A stretch of 64,000 nt of DNA, from positions 33,864,197 to 33,928,196 of the forward strand of contig CM037877.1 in NCBI GenBank assembly GCA_021292165.1, given 5' to 3'. Source of the DNA: Shinisaurus crocodilurus. Taxonomy: Eukaryota; Chordata; Lepidosauria; Squamata; Shinisauridae. The number at the start of each line of letters is the position of its first letter. The first letter of the stretch is position 1. Shown here piece by piece: positions 20,020 to 30,841 of the stretch. A model generated the notes under the pieces. The model ran no database searches. It saw nothing but the letters and a program-made list of their open reading frames with translations, and was not told the origin of the DNA. A program made the translations under genes and the position numbers.

Positions 20020-20513
20020 CAGGGATGTTGAAGAGTCCTTGGTCTCGAGTCACGAGTCTTTGGACCCGAGTCTCGAGTCCGAGTCTGAGTCCTTGGTCCA
20101 AAATGGTGACTCCCGAGTCCTGAGTCACTCCCAAAGCTGACTCCACGAGTCCCTATTAAAATCAATGGGGTTTTTCCCCAACAAAATAAGGCTACTTCAG
20201 ATGTGCGGCTTAAATAAATTTAGGCACAAGTGTGCCTTTTTATTTCAAAACTCTGCAACTAGTGGTCAAGCAGTGGCTGAGTGGCGTACCTCGCTTCCAT
20301 GCGCTCTTCGCTTCCATGCGCTCTTCACCGGCGATCGCACTTCTCTCCACTCCTTCTGGCACAGCCCAGGAATGTTGAAGAGTCCTTGGTCTCGAGTCCC
20401 GAGTCGAGTCTCAAGTCCCATTAAAAATATTGGGATTCGAGTGGGACTCGAGTCAGAGGGGGGACTCAGTCCGACTCACGAGTTGAGTCCTGGAGTCTGA
20501 GTCCCCATCCCTA
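20020..20513. mobile_element. GAGTC-rich hAT-like element
   Basis: Starts CAGGGATGTTGAAGAGTCC and ends GAGTCCCCATCCCTA, with perfect 8-bp target duplications GTGAAGAA (20012-20019, 20514-20521). The duplication fits nTnnnnAn, the Ac-type hAT rule, not the TA-centred rule seen in other elements here. Roughly two dozen GAGTC/GACTC words fill both flanks. A second copy of the 5' end (AGGAATGTTGAAGAGTCC) begins near 20367, so the element contains part of itself. CGCTTCCATGCGCTCTT is tandemly duplicated near 20290-20325. No coding capacity. Confidence 0.85.
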
Positions 20514-20577
20514 GTGAAGAAGCAGAGGCTTTCACAAGGGTGGAAAAATAACCAGCCATTTTTGTTGCTTGCTGGTA

Positions 20578-20960
20578 GACGTGGAAATAGGGCTGGGCGC
20601 GCTGCCCGAGCCTTATTTTGCCCCCCGGCCCCTCCCTGCCTTGTTTTTTCGAGTGGCGCACAGCACCGCTCGAACGAGCCACTTACCTGGCTCTCCGCGT
20701 TCGGGCCAGGAAATGGGTGGAAATGGGCCTCTGCGCAGGTGCAGATCGGTCACGTCACGTCATTTCTGGTCCCGGAAGTGACGCGACAGGACCGATCGAG
20801 CAGAGCGGGTGGTTCTCCGCTGGATCGGGCGGCTAGGGCGGCTCTCCGCGGAGCGCGCGAGCTGCCCCGAAGAGGAGGTAAGGCCTCGCCGGGGCGCGAG
20901 CGGGGCCATGCTCGGCCTCGTTCTGCCCTGGCGGAGGCTCGATTTACAACTCTACGCCGG
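20578..20960. repeat. CpG-rich repeat-derived segment with ETS/CRE-like motifs
   Basis: Much richer in CpG than its surroundings. At about 20751-20800 it reads GGTCACGTCACGTCATTTC and CCCGGAAGTGACGCGACAGG. The GTCACGTCA and GGAAGTGA(C) words recur in the GC-rich hairpin at 58290-58560, suggesting a shared mobile origin. It could act as a promoter-like CpG island. No transcript evidence or 5' exon can be seen, so I call it repeat-derived. Confidence 0.5.
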
Positions 20961-21029
20961 CTCCTAGTGAACTGGAATGCATCTCTTGAATGTGAAGTGC
21001 ATGGTTCTGCTTTCTTTCTTTTTAACTTT

Positions 21030-21470
21030 TATTTATTTATTTATTTCATTTCATTTCATTTCATTTCTATACTGCCCAATAGCTGAAGCTCTCTTTACAA
21101 CAGTGCCTAAAACAAGGCCATGATACAATAAAACAGCCATAAAATTATTCCAATAATATAGAAATTAAAAACATTTTTAAAAAAATTAAAAACAATTTGG
21201 CAGAAAATATCAATATTTAATACAAAGTAGACCTGTTAAGAACACCTGACATGCGTGCCCCCATCAAGCCAATAAAAATAACCCTAGATATCCGTAAACA
21301 CCTTAGCACTGAGGGCTGTCTTAACCTGGTGCCGAAAGGATGACAAAGTCTCCAGGTGGGCCTTAGTGGGGAGATCATTCCACAGTCGGGGGGCCCCACT
21401 GAGAAGGCCCTCCCCCTTCTTACCACCCTCCAAGCCTCCCTCGGAGGAGACACTCAGAGGAAGGCTTCAG
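21030..21470 (-). pseudogene. CR1/L2-type LINE C-terminus and 3' end
   Basis: The minus frame near 21290-21420 reads KALLSGAPRLWNDLP then LETLSSFRHQVKTALS. This is the LINE C-terminal motif LWN-LP followed by SF--LKT-L. The 3' end near 21040-21095 (CTATACTGCCCAATAGCTGA, reversed) continues into ATTT-type simple repeats. A related 3' end is at 26184-26240. Confidence 0.78.
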
Positions 21471-23204
21471 ATGTTGAGCGTTAACTTTTAAAGATAAACC
21501 AAGACAAATTACTTCCTTTCCTTGTTTTGGTGCAAACACTTTAAAATTATGGGAAATACCCAGGTAGAGTGGTACAAAGAAAACAATAAAATAACTCAAC
21601 GAGAAACATAGATGGGCCACTATCTACCAAGAAATAAATCCTTTCATGATAACAATATTTGCCTCCATTTAAAAAAAGGAAAAGATCAAATAAGAAAAAG
21701 AAATAGTCTTGCGGGCTTGTTTGGCCCAGGCGTGTGATATATAGCATAATTCTGTCAGAGGTTGAGAATACTGAAATGTTAAGTACATCGGTCACATGCT
21801 TTCAATTACTGCAGTGTATGTAGGATCGAATTATGCTGAAAAAGACATCGGTGCAGTGACTATAACATGATGATATGGATAAAAGCCTGGCTTGGCACGG
21901 ACTCCTTGCTCAGCACTGATGGGCCACTGTTAGTTGTGGTTACTCCGAACACTTTGATTCCAGAGGCTCAGAACGTGTCGCTGTTTACGTTGGAAGTGAA
22001 TTTCAGCCTTTCCCTCCATACACAGAAATCACCCCAAGGGGATTCCATTTCCATGTATTATTCTCAGTTGACCGTTTACTGTACTTGGACACTGAACATA
22101 CTGTATATCAATTCACCACATCAGTGTATGTTTCTTTGAATACATAACAGTGTGCTACTTTTATTTCCTCCTTGGCATCATGCGCTCATGTCTAACTCCA
22201 GCCTAATCAGTGTGATAATAAAGCATAGGAAAGCAATTCAGATTGATTGATTGATTGGTTATTTATTTATTTATTTATGGTAGCAGAAGGACATGATTAG
22301 AATACATTGTTTGGTATTTGTGACTGTTCAAACTAGATGTGACTTTAAGCATGTGGTTCAAAAATGAGCTAAGATTGGCCATGCATCTTTGTTTACTAAG
22401 TGCAGCTGGTGTGGGGAGGCAATCTAGATTGAGACCATGGTGCATTGGGGGAGGGGGGTCAACCCTTTCCCTCTGTGCCATTTTCCCACTGAAAATCACC
22501 CACTCCCAAATTTGATGGCGCAGCAGCAGCAACCACCCCCTGGCAGTTTGCTGCCGAAATTTGGTATCAAAGCACGGGTGTGTGTGTGTGGTTTTTTTTA
22601 CCACTGCCATGCCACTGAATTTGGCGGTGGGTTAGGGGTTGTGCAGGCTGCACCTGAGGACCAGGGGGCTGCATGTGGTATGTTGCCCTCCTCTGCTCTA
22701 ACTGATACCCCATGCTGCCTCTTCCGAAGGCCTGGAGCTCCTGTCTTTCTGGAACCCGTCTTCCAAACCCTTTTGGGGAGGGATTCCATATGTGTCCCCC
22801 CCCCCCACGCACACACAGCTTGCCAATGTGCTGCACTTGTGCAGTTAGGTCATTGTAGATGCTGGATTTAATGGTCTTACGCTCACCCCCACCCCTGTGC
22901 TCATGTGTTTCACTTCACTTACATTAAAATGTGGTTAAGCCAGCCCTGATGTGTTGGGGGGGGGGGCTGGGCTTCCTGATCCTTCTGCTGAGTGAGACCA
23001 CAGACTTCTGGCCCAAAGTCCTGCCCTGATTAAGCAACTGCACTTGTACGTATGTGAGACCATTGTTAGTGGGGGGCAGGGAGTAGTTTCTGCTGCTTTT
23101 GGTCCCCCCCCCCCGGATTTTTCCTTCCTTCTATTTCATCCTTTTAAATTGCATATGTTACAGATCCCCAACACTTCTCCTCCTTTCGTGGAGGCGGCGG
23201 CTAT
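21471..23204. other. Mostly unassigned DNA
   Basis: Includes a TGAT/TTTA simple stretch near 22236-22278 and short GT and C runs near 22578 and 22798. 22405-22690 has paired phrases (CCAAATTTGATGGCG, CTGAATTTGGCGGTG) that may be an old inverted-repeat element. No gene recognised. Confidence 0.35.
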
Positions 23205-23740
23205 CCATGGCTACTAGTCTTGACTGGCTCTATGCTACCTCCAGTATCAGAGGCAGTATGCCTGTGTACTCCGGTTGCTGGGGAACATGGGTGGGTGGGG
23301 TGGTGCTGTTGCACCCATGTCCTGCTTGTGGGATCCCGTGGGCAGCTGGCTGGCCACTGTGTGAACAGAATGCTGGACTAGATGGTCTGATCCAGCATGG
23401 CTCTTCTTATGTCCTTATGTTCATACGAGGACCTCACATTTCCCTGTTATAAGGAACTGTACTACGTGGCAGTTGGCAGATTGAATGGCTCATTTCATGG
23501 GAGTAGTAACAATGGATTCAACAATATTGTGAAGAGCAGAAGAAACACCATGCTGAATCAGATCAAAGGCCTATCTTTGGTCGGGTTCAGCATGGCTCTT
23601 CTTATGTTTGGGGAACAGAAGCAGGAGGGTGCTATTGCCCTCATGTCTTGCTGGTGGACTTCCCATTCTGTTCACACAGTGGCCAACTAGATGCTCCAAT
23701 GGGAAGCCCAGAAGCAGGACATGAGTTGTACCTGAAATAT
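23205..23740. repeat. CR1 3'-tail fragments in both orientations
   Basis: 23205-23430 is minus-oriented (CTACTAGTCTTGACTGGC, CTAGATGGTCTGATCCAGCA, TGGCTCTTCTTATGTCC). 23545-23575 is plus-oriented (CTGAATCAGATCAAAGGCC). 23585-23610 is minus again, and 23680-23735 plus (GTGGCCAACTAGATGC). At least two insertions or a local inversion of CR1 tails are mixed here. Confidence 0.6.
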
Positions 23741-23819
23741 TTTCTTATTTGCAGTTCTTTTCACTCCATTTCTCTTTCATCACCCCTCATCCTCCTGGTC
23801 CATTCCCCCCCCCCCTCCA

Positions 23820-24228
23820 CCTTTTGTTTCTTTTGCTCTAGCCAGATTAGAAAGACAAGTAATGCTGGGCTTTTATTACTAAAAACCTCCTGAATTCTCT
23901 GCCAATTGGCCAAACGGCCGGGGATGTGGAAAGTACATATCCAATTAGATACTCGTCGAGATTCCCATCTGGCTAAAGTATCAAAGGTCAGCTGAAATTG
24001 AAAAAGCACACACGGTCATTCATGCTGTTTTATACAAAGCACAGAGTGTACTCTGCTTGAAATGCCTCATCTTCAAACTTAGTTAAAGGCTCCTCTAAAA
24101 TACGCAGAATTGTAGATCGCTTCTTTAAAGAAAGCTACAATATTCAGCATGATTGAAATGAAAAGAGAGCAATCAATCAATCACCTTCAATTTGCAAGCC
24201 AAGTTCTAACCAATTCCAATTAATAGGT
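23820..24228. other. Unique DNA, candidate conserved non-coding element
   Basis: No recognised repeat across about 400 bp, with balanced AT-rich composition and words such as CAATTAGAT, AATCAATCAATCA and CCAATTAATAG. This resembles deeply conserved vertebrate enhancers in texture only. Confidence 0.18.
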
Positions 24229-24251
24229 GTGTGTATGTATGTATGTATGTA

Positions 24252-24290
<39 letters not shown>

Positions 24291-24291
24291 T
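24229..24291. repeat. (GT/TATG)n compound microsatellite
   Basis: GTGTGTATGTATGTATG followed by a perfect GT run of about 30 bp. Confidence 0.95.
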
Positions 24292-25804
24292 TTAAAGTAG
24301 AGAACAGCTTATTTAAAATCCACAATTACTTCTATGTCATGGATTTTTCAAAATGTGCAGCAATGCGTGTCCAAAGGCGGCAGATCAGAATCAAGACCAA
24401 CAACTGAAACCACTTTGTAATAGCAGAGAAACCACTAACAGCATACATCTGTCTTCTGTCACCAGCAAAGGACGAAGACAGAGTTCAAGAAAATCAAAAG
24501 TATGAATTGTGGAATTGTGGCAGAGGTGAAGAAACTATCTATCCAGAAATTATGTATTATAAAATCCTTGACTCCTTTTTTCCATATTTGAATTCAAAAC
24601 TATGCTGATGATGAAAAATGGAAACCGTGCTCTTCTCTCTAAAGCCCTCTCCCTTAAAATGAATTTACGGTTTTAATGCTCGATCCCCACTGCGTTCCAG
24701 ACTCCGCCCACCTCCCCACCCCCACCCCATCACCATTCCCCAACCCATTTTGGGGAAAAAATGCTATAATTCACTGGGTTAAAGGGATCATCTGCTGGCT
24801 TCGTGGGATGTACTGCCAGCACTTAGGAAACATTTATTTTTCTTTATTGGAATGAATACAAGTGCCGTGGTTAAGAAATATTTCCTTTCCTTTGGTTCCT
24901 GGCAAAGACTGCAGAAGTGGCTACAAGCTGAGGCAGGAGAGGCACGGAGATGCAAGGGTACACGAAATAACACTCCAATATTTTAGTCAAAAATAGATGA
25001 GTGAACTCTTAAATCTTCTTGGGATGAGATTTCCTGATTCCTTGTCTTCAACAGCAAGCATAATGTTGCTTAATCACAAATACATTCTTTTCACAAATTT
25101 TCTTTCTCTGCTTAAGGGTACTATACCTCCCAAGCTACAATTTAAGAGGGTTTAACACTATAAAAAGGCATTCCTGGCTACTACCGCAAGCACTATGTAT
25201 GTGCAGGACAAATGCCAGTAATGACGACCGCGTTTTCAGTATTGCATTATTATTCATCTCACTCCCTTGGTTTCTTTTTACTACATTTTCATTCCTCCCA
25301 TTTTGTCAGTATAGTATATGCCTCTCTATTGTTATTTTTTTAATGCCTGCAAACACAGTATATGTGGATCCATGACACTTTGCAGCCTGACTCTAACTGT
25401 ATTTACTCAGAAGTAAGTCTCAGGTTTCATACATGCTTCTAAGTCAGTTTGCGTGGGATTATAGCCAAGGACACCATTTCAGATGTTGGTGCAGTGGTGG
25501 GGACAAGGAAAGAGATTGCACTGGGGAGAGAGTGGGCCAAGATCCATAGCAAGTTCCAAAGGCCTGCTATTTCCAACAGTGAAAATAAAACTGATAAAAA
25601 GCAATGTACTTTAAGAGCATTTGTTGTGGTTACTCTAACCACCACCACCACCACCACCATCACAACTCTATCAGGCGTCAGGGCTTGGCATTGTTGGGCA
25701 GCTGTCGAGGCCCACATTCCATCAGGGGCCCCACTGCCTACCTCTGGAGCCCCCTAGCACAGCTCCTACTCCTGCTTGCTGCTGCTGCTATTATTATTAA
25801 TTAT
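24292..25804. other. Unassigned DNA
   Basis: Mostly unique-looking. 25385-25440 contains TTTACTCAGAAGTAAGTCTC, part of the short AGAAGTAAG repeat seen better at 63604. A (CCA)n run lies at 25640-25661. Confidence 0.4.
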
Positions 25805-25923
25805 TAATTTATTTATTTATTATATTTATACCCCGCCTTTTTCCCTGCAAGGAACCCAAGGCGGCTTACATAATCATCCTCCTCCTCTCCATTTTATCCT
25901 CACAACAACCCTGTGAGGTAGGT
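25805..25923 (-). mobile_element. tRNA-derived SINE, 3' fragment
   Basis: Minus-strand phrases CTCACAGGGTTGTTGTGAGG, ATAAAATGGAGAGGAGG and GGCGGGGTATAAATATA are the 3' half of the SINE that follows. It is 5'-truncated and ends in a TTTA/TTAT-type tail. Confidence 0.85.
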
Positions 25924-26146
25924 TTATTTATTTTTATTTAATTACATTTATACCCCGCCTTTCTCCCTGCAAGGAAGCCAAGGCGGCTTACACAATCCTC
26001 CTCCTCCTCTCCATTTTATCCTCACAACAACCCTGCGAGGTAGGTTAGGCTGAGAGTCAGTGACTGGCCCAAAGTCACCCAGTGAGTTTCATGGCCGAGC
26101 GGGGACTAGAACCCGGATCTCCTGAGTCCCAGTCCAACACTCTCAC

Positions 26147-26147
<1 letters not shown>
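25924..26147 (-). mobile_element. tRNA-derived SINE, nearly full
   Basis: On the minus strand: GAGAGTGTTGGACTGGGACT, GGAGATCCGGGTTCTAGTCC (B-box-like), CTCGGCCATGAAACTCACTG, GGCCAGTCACTGACTCTCAG and TTGTTGTGAGGATAAAATGG. The first part of the tRNA-like head is lost next to a TTA microsatellite. It is the same family as 34755, 48803 and 56851. Confidence 0.88.
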
Positions 26148-26183
<36 letters not shown>

Positions 26184-26240
26184 TATTCCATTTCTATACC
26201 ACCCAATAGCCGAAGCTCTCTGGGCAATTTACAACAATTA
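26148..26240 (-). repeat. (ATT)n microsatellite plus L2/CR1-like LINE terminus
   Basis: An ATT run from about 26148 to 26183 is followed by TTTCTATACCACCCAATAGC and CGAAGCTCTCTGGGCAATTT. This is the minus-oriented 3' end of the LINE type at 21030-21470. The ATT run is probably its expanded tail. Confidence 0.75.
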
Positions 26241-26401
26241 TTGTAATAATTGTTGTTCTTGCCCGTTTGTATGCTCTCTCCCTGCAAGAGAGCTGAGCAG
26301 TGACAGGGGCAAGGAGAAGAGGCCGCAGCCACAGTCTGCCATGCTTCTCACCCCCCCCCCCATGGGCAGCTGTGCAGATTTTGTCCAAAGGGAGAGGTTA
26401 G

Positions 26402-26535
26402 CAGTGTTCTCCAACCTTGGGTCCCCAGATGTTTTTGGCCTACAACTCCCAGCATGCCCCAGCCAGCTAGCTGGCTGGGGCATGCTGGGAGTTGTAGGCC
26501 AAAAACATCTGGGGACCCAAGGTTGGAGAACACTG
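26402..26535. mobile_element. MITE-A copy 6, perfect 134-bp palindrome
   Basis: Left arm CAGTGTTCTCC...CAGCCAGCT (67 bp) is followed with no spacer by its exact reverse complement. Each arm holds CCTACAACTCCCAGCATGCC. The flanks GAGGTTAG and GGTTAAGG share only GGTTA, so the target duplication is imperfect. This is the cleanest consensus-like copy here. Confidence 0.97.
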
Positions 26536-27309
26536 GGTTAAGGGAATGAGCAGTGGCAACAGCAGTCAGAAAGAGGTGGGACCACTCAGGGACAGGCCCC
26601 CCAAATTTGCAGCCAGCACTGTCTGCATAAGAGAATTGTCATTTTTTAAAATCAAAAAGGGGTTGTTTTGCTTTATGGATGCAAACCTAATCTTCTCATT
26701 TAATAGTTTAGAATGATTAGGGTGGTGGTTCAAAATATATAGGTGTTCCTAATGAGGAACCCCCATTTTCCAGACCTTTCTAAATTGTTCCATTTAGGGA
26801 GGTCCAGAAAGAGGGGTGTGTGTCCCTCATTAGTTAGTTTTGGCCCTTGGAGGTACAGATGAGAAATGCCAGTTAGCTATGAAGTTCACAGGGTGGTCTT
26901 GGGTACGTCAGAATATCTCAGCCTAACATACCCCCCAACATACCCTAAGATAACATAATGAACAATAAGTAAGTGTTGTGCTAGAAAAAGGATAAACCAT
27001 AATTCTGACAAGAGCGTAACAAAAATGTCTATAACACTTGAGCACAGATTAGAATTGGATCCAGAACCTGATTCTGTGGACAGAAGAGTTCTACTCTGGG
27101 AAGGTGCCTTTGCTCAATTTTGGGGGATCCCCCTGCACCACAACTCAACCCATTCGCTAGGGTCCCCTGACCCTCTGTGCAGCATTCTTATGGGGCTGGA
27201 GGAGCTGCTGTGGGGAGGAGGGTGCAGAGAAGTCCACTTTCGCCAGCCCAGTTGCACGTGCCGATATCTGGATCGAACCCAGAGTTAACAATAATTCTTA
27301 CAGGCAGTC
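26536..27309. other. Unassigned; probable GGATCC-ended repeat at 27041-27300
   Basis: 27041-27300 begins AGAATTGGATCCAGAACCTG and ends TCTGGATCGAACCCAG, with GGGGGATCCCCCTGCACC inside. Related stretches are at 11325 and 18821. The rest shows nothing recognisable. Confidence 0.4.
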
Positions 27310-27497
27310 GAGGCTGGTGACTCCTGTGCCAGTGGGGCTCCTTATCCATTGCACCTTTTTGTTTGAGCTTTATAGAAGCTGTACTCCACCCCTACAATAG
27401 GTTCACCACCATAGAGCACCATGGATAGCTCCTACAATGCTCAAACAAAAAGATGCAATGGATAAGGAGCCCCGCCGGCACCGGAGTCACCAGCCGC
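27310..27497. mobile_element. Inverted-repeat MITE-D (copy 1)
   Basis: GAGGCTGGTGACTCCTGTGC and GGGGCTCCTTATCCATTGCA at the left are mirrored by TGCAATGGATAAGGAGCCCC and GGAGTCACCAGCC at the right. TTCACCACCATAGAGCACCA marks the centre. Copy 2 lies inside a hAT element at 60491-60698. No open frame, and the target duplication is not clear. Confidence 0.8.
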
Positions 27498-27639
27498 CAC
27501 AGGAGAGTTACAGAAAGGTCTGTATCGCTGTGGCACTGGGGTTAAATTGCCTTGTCTTCTGCCTGTGGCTGGACGGTGTGTAGCTCCCTGGAACAGGAGT
27601 CCTGGCTTCCAGTCACCCCACAGCTGCCATTCCCCTTGA

Positions 27640-27676
27640 GGAGGGGCTGTAGCTCAGTGGGAGAGCAAATGCCTTT
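27640..27676 (+). repeat. tRNA-like SINE head fragment
   Basis: GGGGCTGTAGCTCAGTGGGA and GAGCAAATGCCTT resemble a tRNA A-box head, cut off before a B box. It is not a tRNA gene because the cloverleaf is incomplete. Confidence 0.6.
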
Positions 27677-27963
27677 ATGGTGGCCAAGTGCCCTACTTTA
27701 CAGAGGACAGCCCTCTATTTTGGAGGGCTGGCAGGGAGCAGTCCTCTATCTGAAGGCATCCTCTGTCTGAAGAGCTGTCCAGTCCAAGTCTGGTTTAGAA
27801 TTCAAAGAAATCTAAAGAAGGGAGAACAGGAGCCTTGAAGTTGCCCATCATCAGCCACCATGAGCACCTGGACAGCAGAAGGAGCAGGTCACCTACTCAG
27901 GCTTCTCAGATGTATTGCATTTGATGCATTTCCTCTTTGGGGTGGGGGCGCAATAGATTTAAT
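27677..27963. repeat. Repeat family K copy
   Basis: TATGGTGGCCAAGTGCCCTA, TTTACAGAGGACAGCCCTCT and later TTGATGCATTTCCTCTTTGG parallel 12328-12560 and 13158-13230. Ends uncertain. Confidence 0.45.
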
Positions 27964-28095
27964 AGATTTCATAGGTCATAGCGTTGGAAGGAGCCTACCA
28001 GGCTATCGAGTCCAACCCCCTGCTCAATGCAGGAAACTAGAGGAGGGGTCTCCCATCCAAGTAATAACCAGGCCTGACCCTGCTTAGCTTTCCAT
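27964..28095 (-). mobile_element. 5S-rRNA-derived SINE with CR1 tail
   Basis: Minus-strand phrases GGAAAGCTAAGCAGGGTCAG, GGCCTGGTTATTACTTGG, ATGGGAGACCCCTCC and TTGAGCAGGGGGTTGGACTC. The first half of the 5S-like head is missing. The tail ends TATGAAATCTATT-like, as in the other copies. Confidence 0.85.
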
Positions 28096-29391
28096 GCATA
28101 ACAGGCCATCATAAATGCCTTGCCTTGCATCATGTTCAATTCACGCTCATTTCCAATTTTAAAAAAGGACTTGAGGTAGCAAGGTGGGGAAAGCCTTCTT
28201 CCTGAGATCCAGGAGATCCAGCTACAGCTTCTGGACCAAGCACAAGGGCAGCCCCACATAAACTGCATTTCAGTGATATAAATATGAAGTTGCCAATGCA
28301 TGGGCCCCAGTGGGCAGACTATCCCTGTCCAGGAAAAGGCGTAGCTGATATAGCAACAGAAGCTGGTAATGGACGCTCCTTGCCACAGAAGTCACGTGGA
28401 CCTCTAGCCAGCAGTAAATGGCTTAAAAATAATTACATACAATGAATCACTATGGGCCCAAATTACCTTGTTCCTGTGTTTGTTCGCCTTGAGCAAGAGC
28501 AGTAGAGAAGCCATTGGCGGAGAATCCTGAAGTGAGAGACGGAGAAGGCAGAAGAGATATGGACAAGTGCACCTGACAGGATCTTCTGGGCCTACTACAG
28601 TATTTGTTTTCAGGCATCCAGCTCGGTGTTTGTGCATTCCATGTCCATGTGACAGCCCCTCTGAGTTCTGGGCCCCATCTACAATATGTACCTTCCTGTC
28701 TTAGGAAGGATGGTGCAATAAGAGGAGCAGCACCCCAGACTGGTCTCAACTTCGGCCTAGGAGCTAGCAGGTTGACAGAGACTCCTGAAAAGGAGCAAGT
28801 CCCCCTGGGAAGGTTCTCAGTTTGATTATGTCCACAGAGCAGTCAACCTAAAGCAGGATTTGGACACTTGGCAAACTGCAGCGGTGTATTCCCTCCTCTA
28901 TCACCAACTTCCTGGCTTCATGCATATCATTCTTTCCTCCTCAATTTGTTCCCTTCAGCTGCTATTCCAGTTTGCCTCAGAGATTTCTGTATCCATTAAC
29001 TTGTGCAGTCAGACACAGATAGGTGGTCCACTGCATATCTGGAGCCACTGATAAGTGAATGGTAGCGTTTTCCTAAAATTAATGGCTTTAATAAACATGG
29101 ACTATGGGCATTGTCACTTCCGTTATTGCCAGTCATCCATTCAGGCAACCCGTTCAGATATATGTTGAAGGGAGAGTGTGTAGCACATGATCAAAAGTCC
29201 CTTTCATGTGTCATATGAGGATCATGAGGCTGTAAATGTTGCATGTGGTCAGGCCTGCAGTGTCATCTCAGTTTGCCGAATATAAAACTCTCATTCTTAC
29301 ACATCCCTCCCATGCTTAAGTCCTGGTTGTCTTTTTGTCATGCAGCCAGAGCCAACAAATCCAGATGCATGATTAATGCTATATATTCTTT
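28096..29391. other. Unassigned DNA
   Basis: Unique-looking sequence. No gene or recognisable repeat seen. Confidence 0.4.
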
Positions 29392-29443
29392 GCTGGGAGT
29401 TGTAGGCCAAAAACATCTGGGGACCCAAGGTTGGAGAACACTG
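29392..29443. mobile_element. MITE-A right-arm fragment
   Basis: GCTGGGAGTTGTAGGCCAAA through GGTTGGAGAACACTG, 52 bp. The palindrome centre and left arm are absent and no target duplication is visible. Confidence 0.88.
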
Positions 29444-30841
29444 GTTTAGAAGCATCCCACTCTGACGTGCTTAGTTCAACAAACTCTTTGAATGCTCCTG
29501 GGAGGATTAATCTCAGCAGGTTTGGCCTCAGAACAAGTGTGCTCACCTGGAACTGAAAGTGAGTCAGTCAAAATCTAGGGGATTTTGTAGATGGGGAGGA
29601 TGCACCTCCCAGTATCACCAGTATCAGAGTTCACACTCTTCTATTGCATATTTAGTGAATGTAAAGGGTGCATTCACTTCAGGGCAAGCTGAAAATTGAA
29701 CCAAACAGGGCCCCTTTGGTCCAATGTGCATCCATCTTGAAATGACTATGAATGGGAGTCCTATCCAGATCTCCCCCTCATACCCATTCATTCAAGTCAT
29801 GGGTTGGTGGCTTACCTGTTTCATCAGGGGAGCAGATGTTGGTGGCCACTTCTGGCAGCTGCCATTTCCTCCCAGAATGCTCCAGCACATTGGTGGAGGC
29901 ACTCCCAACCTTTTAGGGTGGCCGCCATTTCCTCTCCAAGTGCCTCAGAACAAGGCTGAGTTAGGGCTTTCCATGGGAGTGAGGCACAGGGAATAAATAT
30001 TTTTTTAAAAGGAAAAAAACATGGGGTGGGGGAGACAGCTGAAGAAGAATGTCAGGGCTGAAATGAAACATCAGTCAATTAACAAAACATGAAATGAATG
30101 TGATTTCAGTGAAGGAAACAAGAGAGTAACAAGGTGTGTGGTTGGTATGAAAACAAAAGCTCTCCTGAAATGAAACAAATCTCTTGCACACCCCTATTGT
30201 TGTATGTGGAAGTGGAGGGTGGAGCAGGAGGGACCTGCAACAAAATGTTGCAGTGTGGAATGTTCCCATTCGGGGGTTCATTCCAGACAGCCATGCCCTT
30301 TTCCAGGACACTCCATTCCATTTCCCCTTCCCCCTAATTTTCTATTCCTCTGTCCCAATCGTCAATTAGCATTCTGTAGCCACGAAGGATCCCCACTGGG
30401 CTGCCCCTCAGGGTGTTTTTTCAAAAGATTTTTTGCGCTTCTCCAAAACTTTGGGGTTTCCCCGAGCGTGCTGATATACCTCCCTCTTGGTCATGGATGG
30501 TCCCATTTTGGCTACATAAGAATCCACACTCCGAGAATGAGCCCCCTGTTAGTACATAGGATAGGATACTATCTTTTCCAATGACTCCTCACAGGAGAAC
30601 ATCATATAACACAGAGATCTGAATGCATCGGACTATATAGAGATAGGATATAGATGTGTTATCTCTGAACTTTTCTGCAGCCTCTTTGTTCCCAACAGTT
30701 GCATTTTCTTTTCAGCATGCAAGTGGAGCTTCTGGTACCGGAGAACATGTGCAGCTGGTTGGTAGAGATAGGGATGGAGAAAGGTCTATGGGAGGGCAGC
30801 GGTATTGTACAATCCCATGAAAGAAGGAGGCTTGCATGAAT
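29444..30841. other. Unassigned DNA
   Basis: Unique-looking. Several overlapping frames at 30130-30580 are open by chance and lack motifs. Confidence 0.4.

Noticed and set aside
20514..21086. A 190-residue frame over the CpG-rich block
   Set aside because: GC-rich DNA lowers stop frequency. The frame has no motif and ends in an ATTT-type simple repeat.
27640..27676. A tRNA gene
   Set aside because: Only an A-box-like head is present. No anticodon arm, T arm or acceptor pairing follows, so it is a SINE head fragment.
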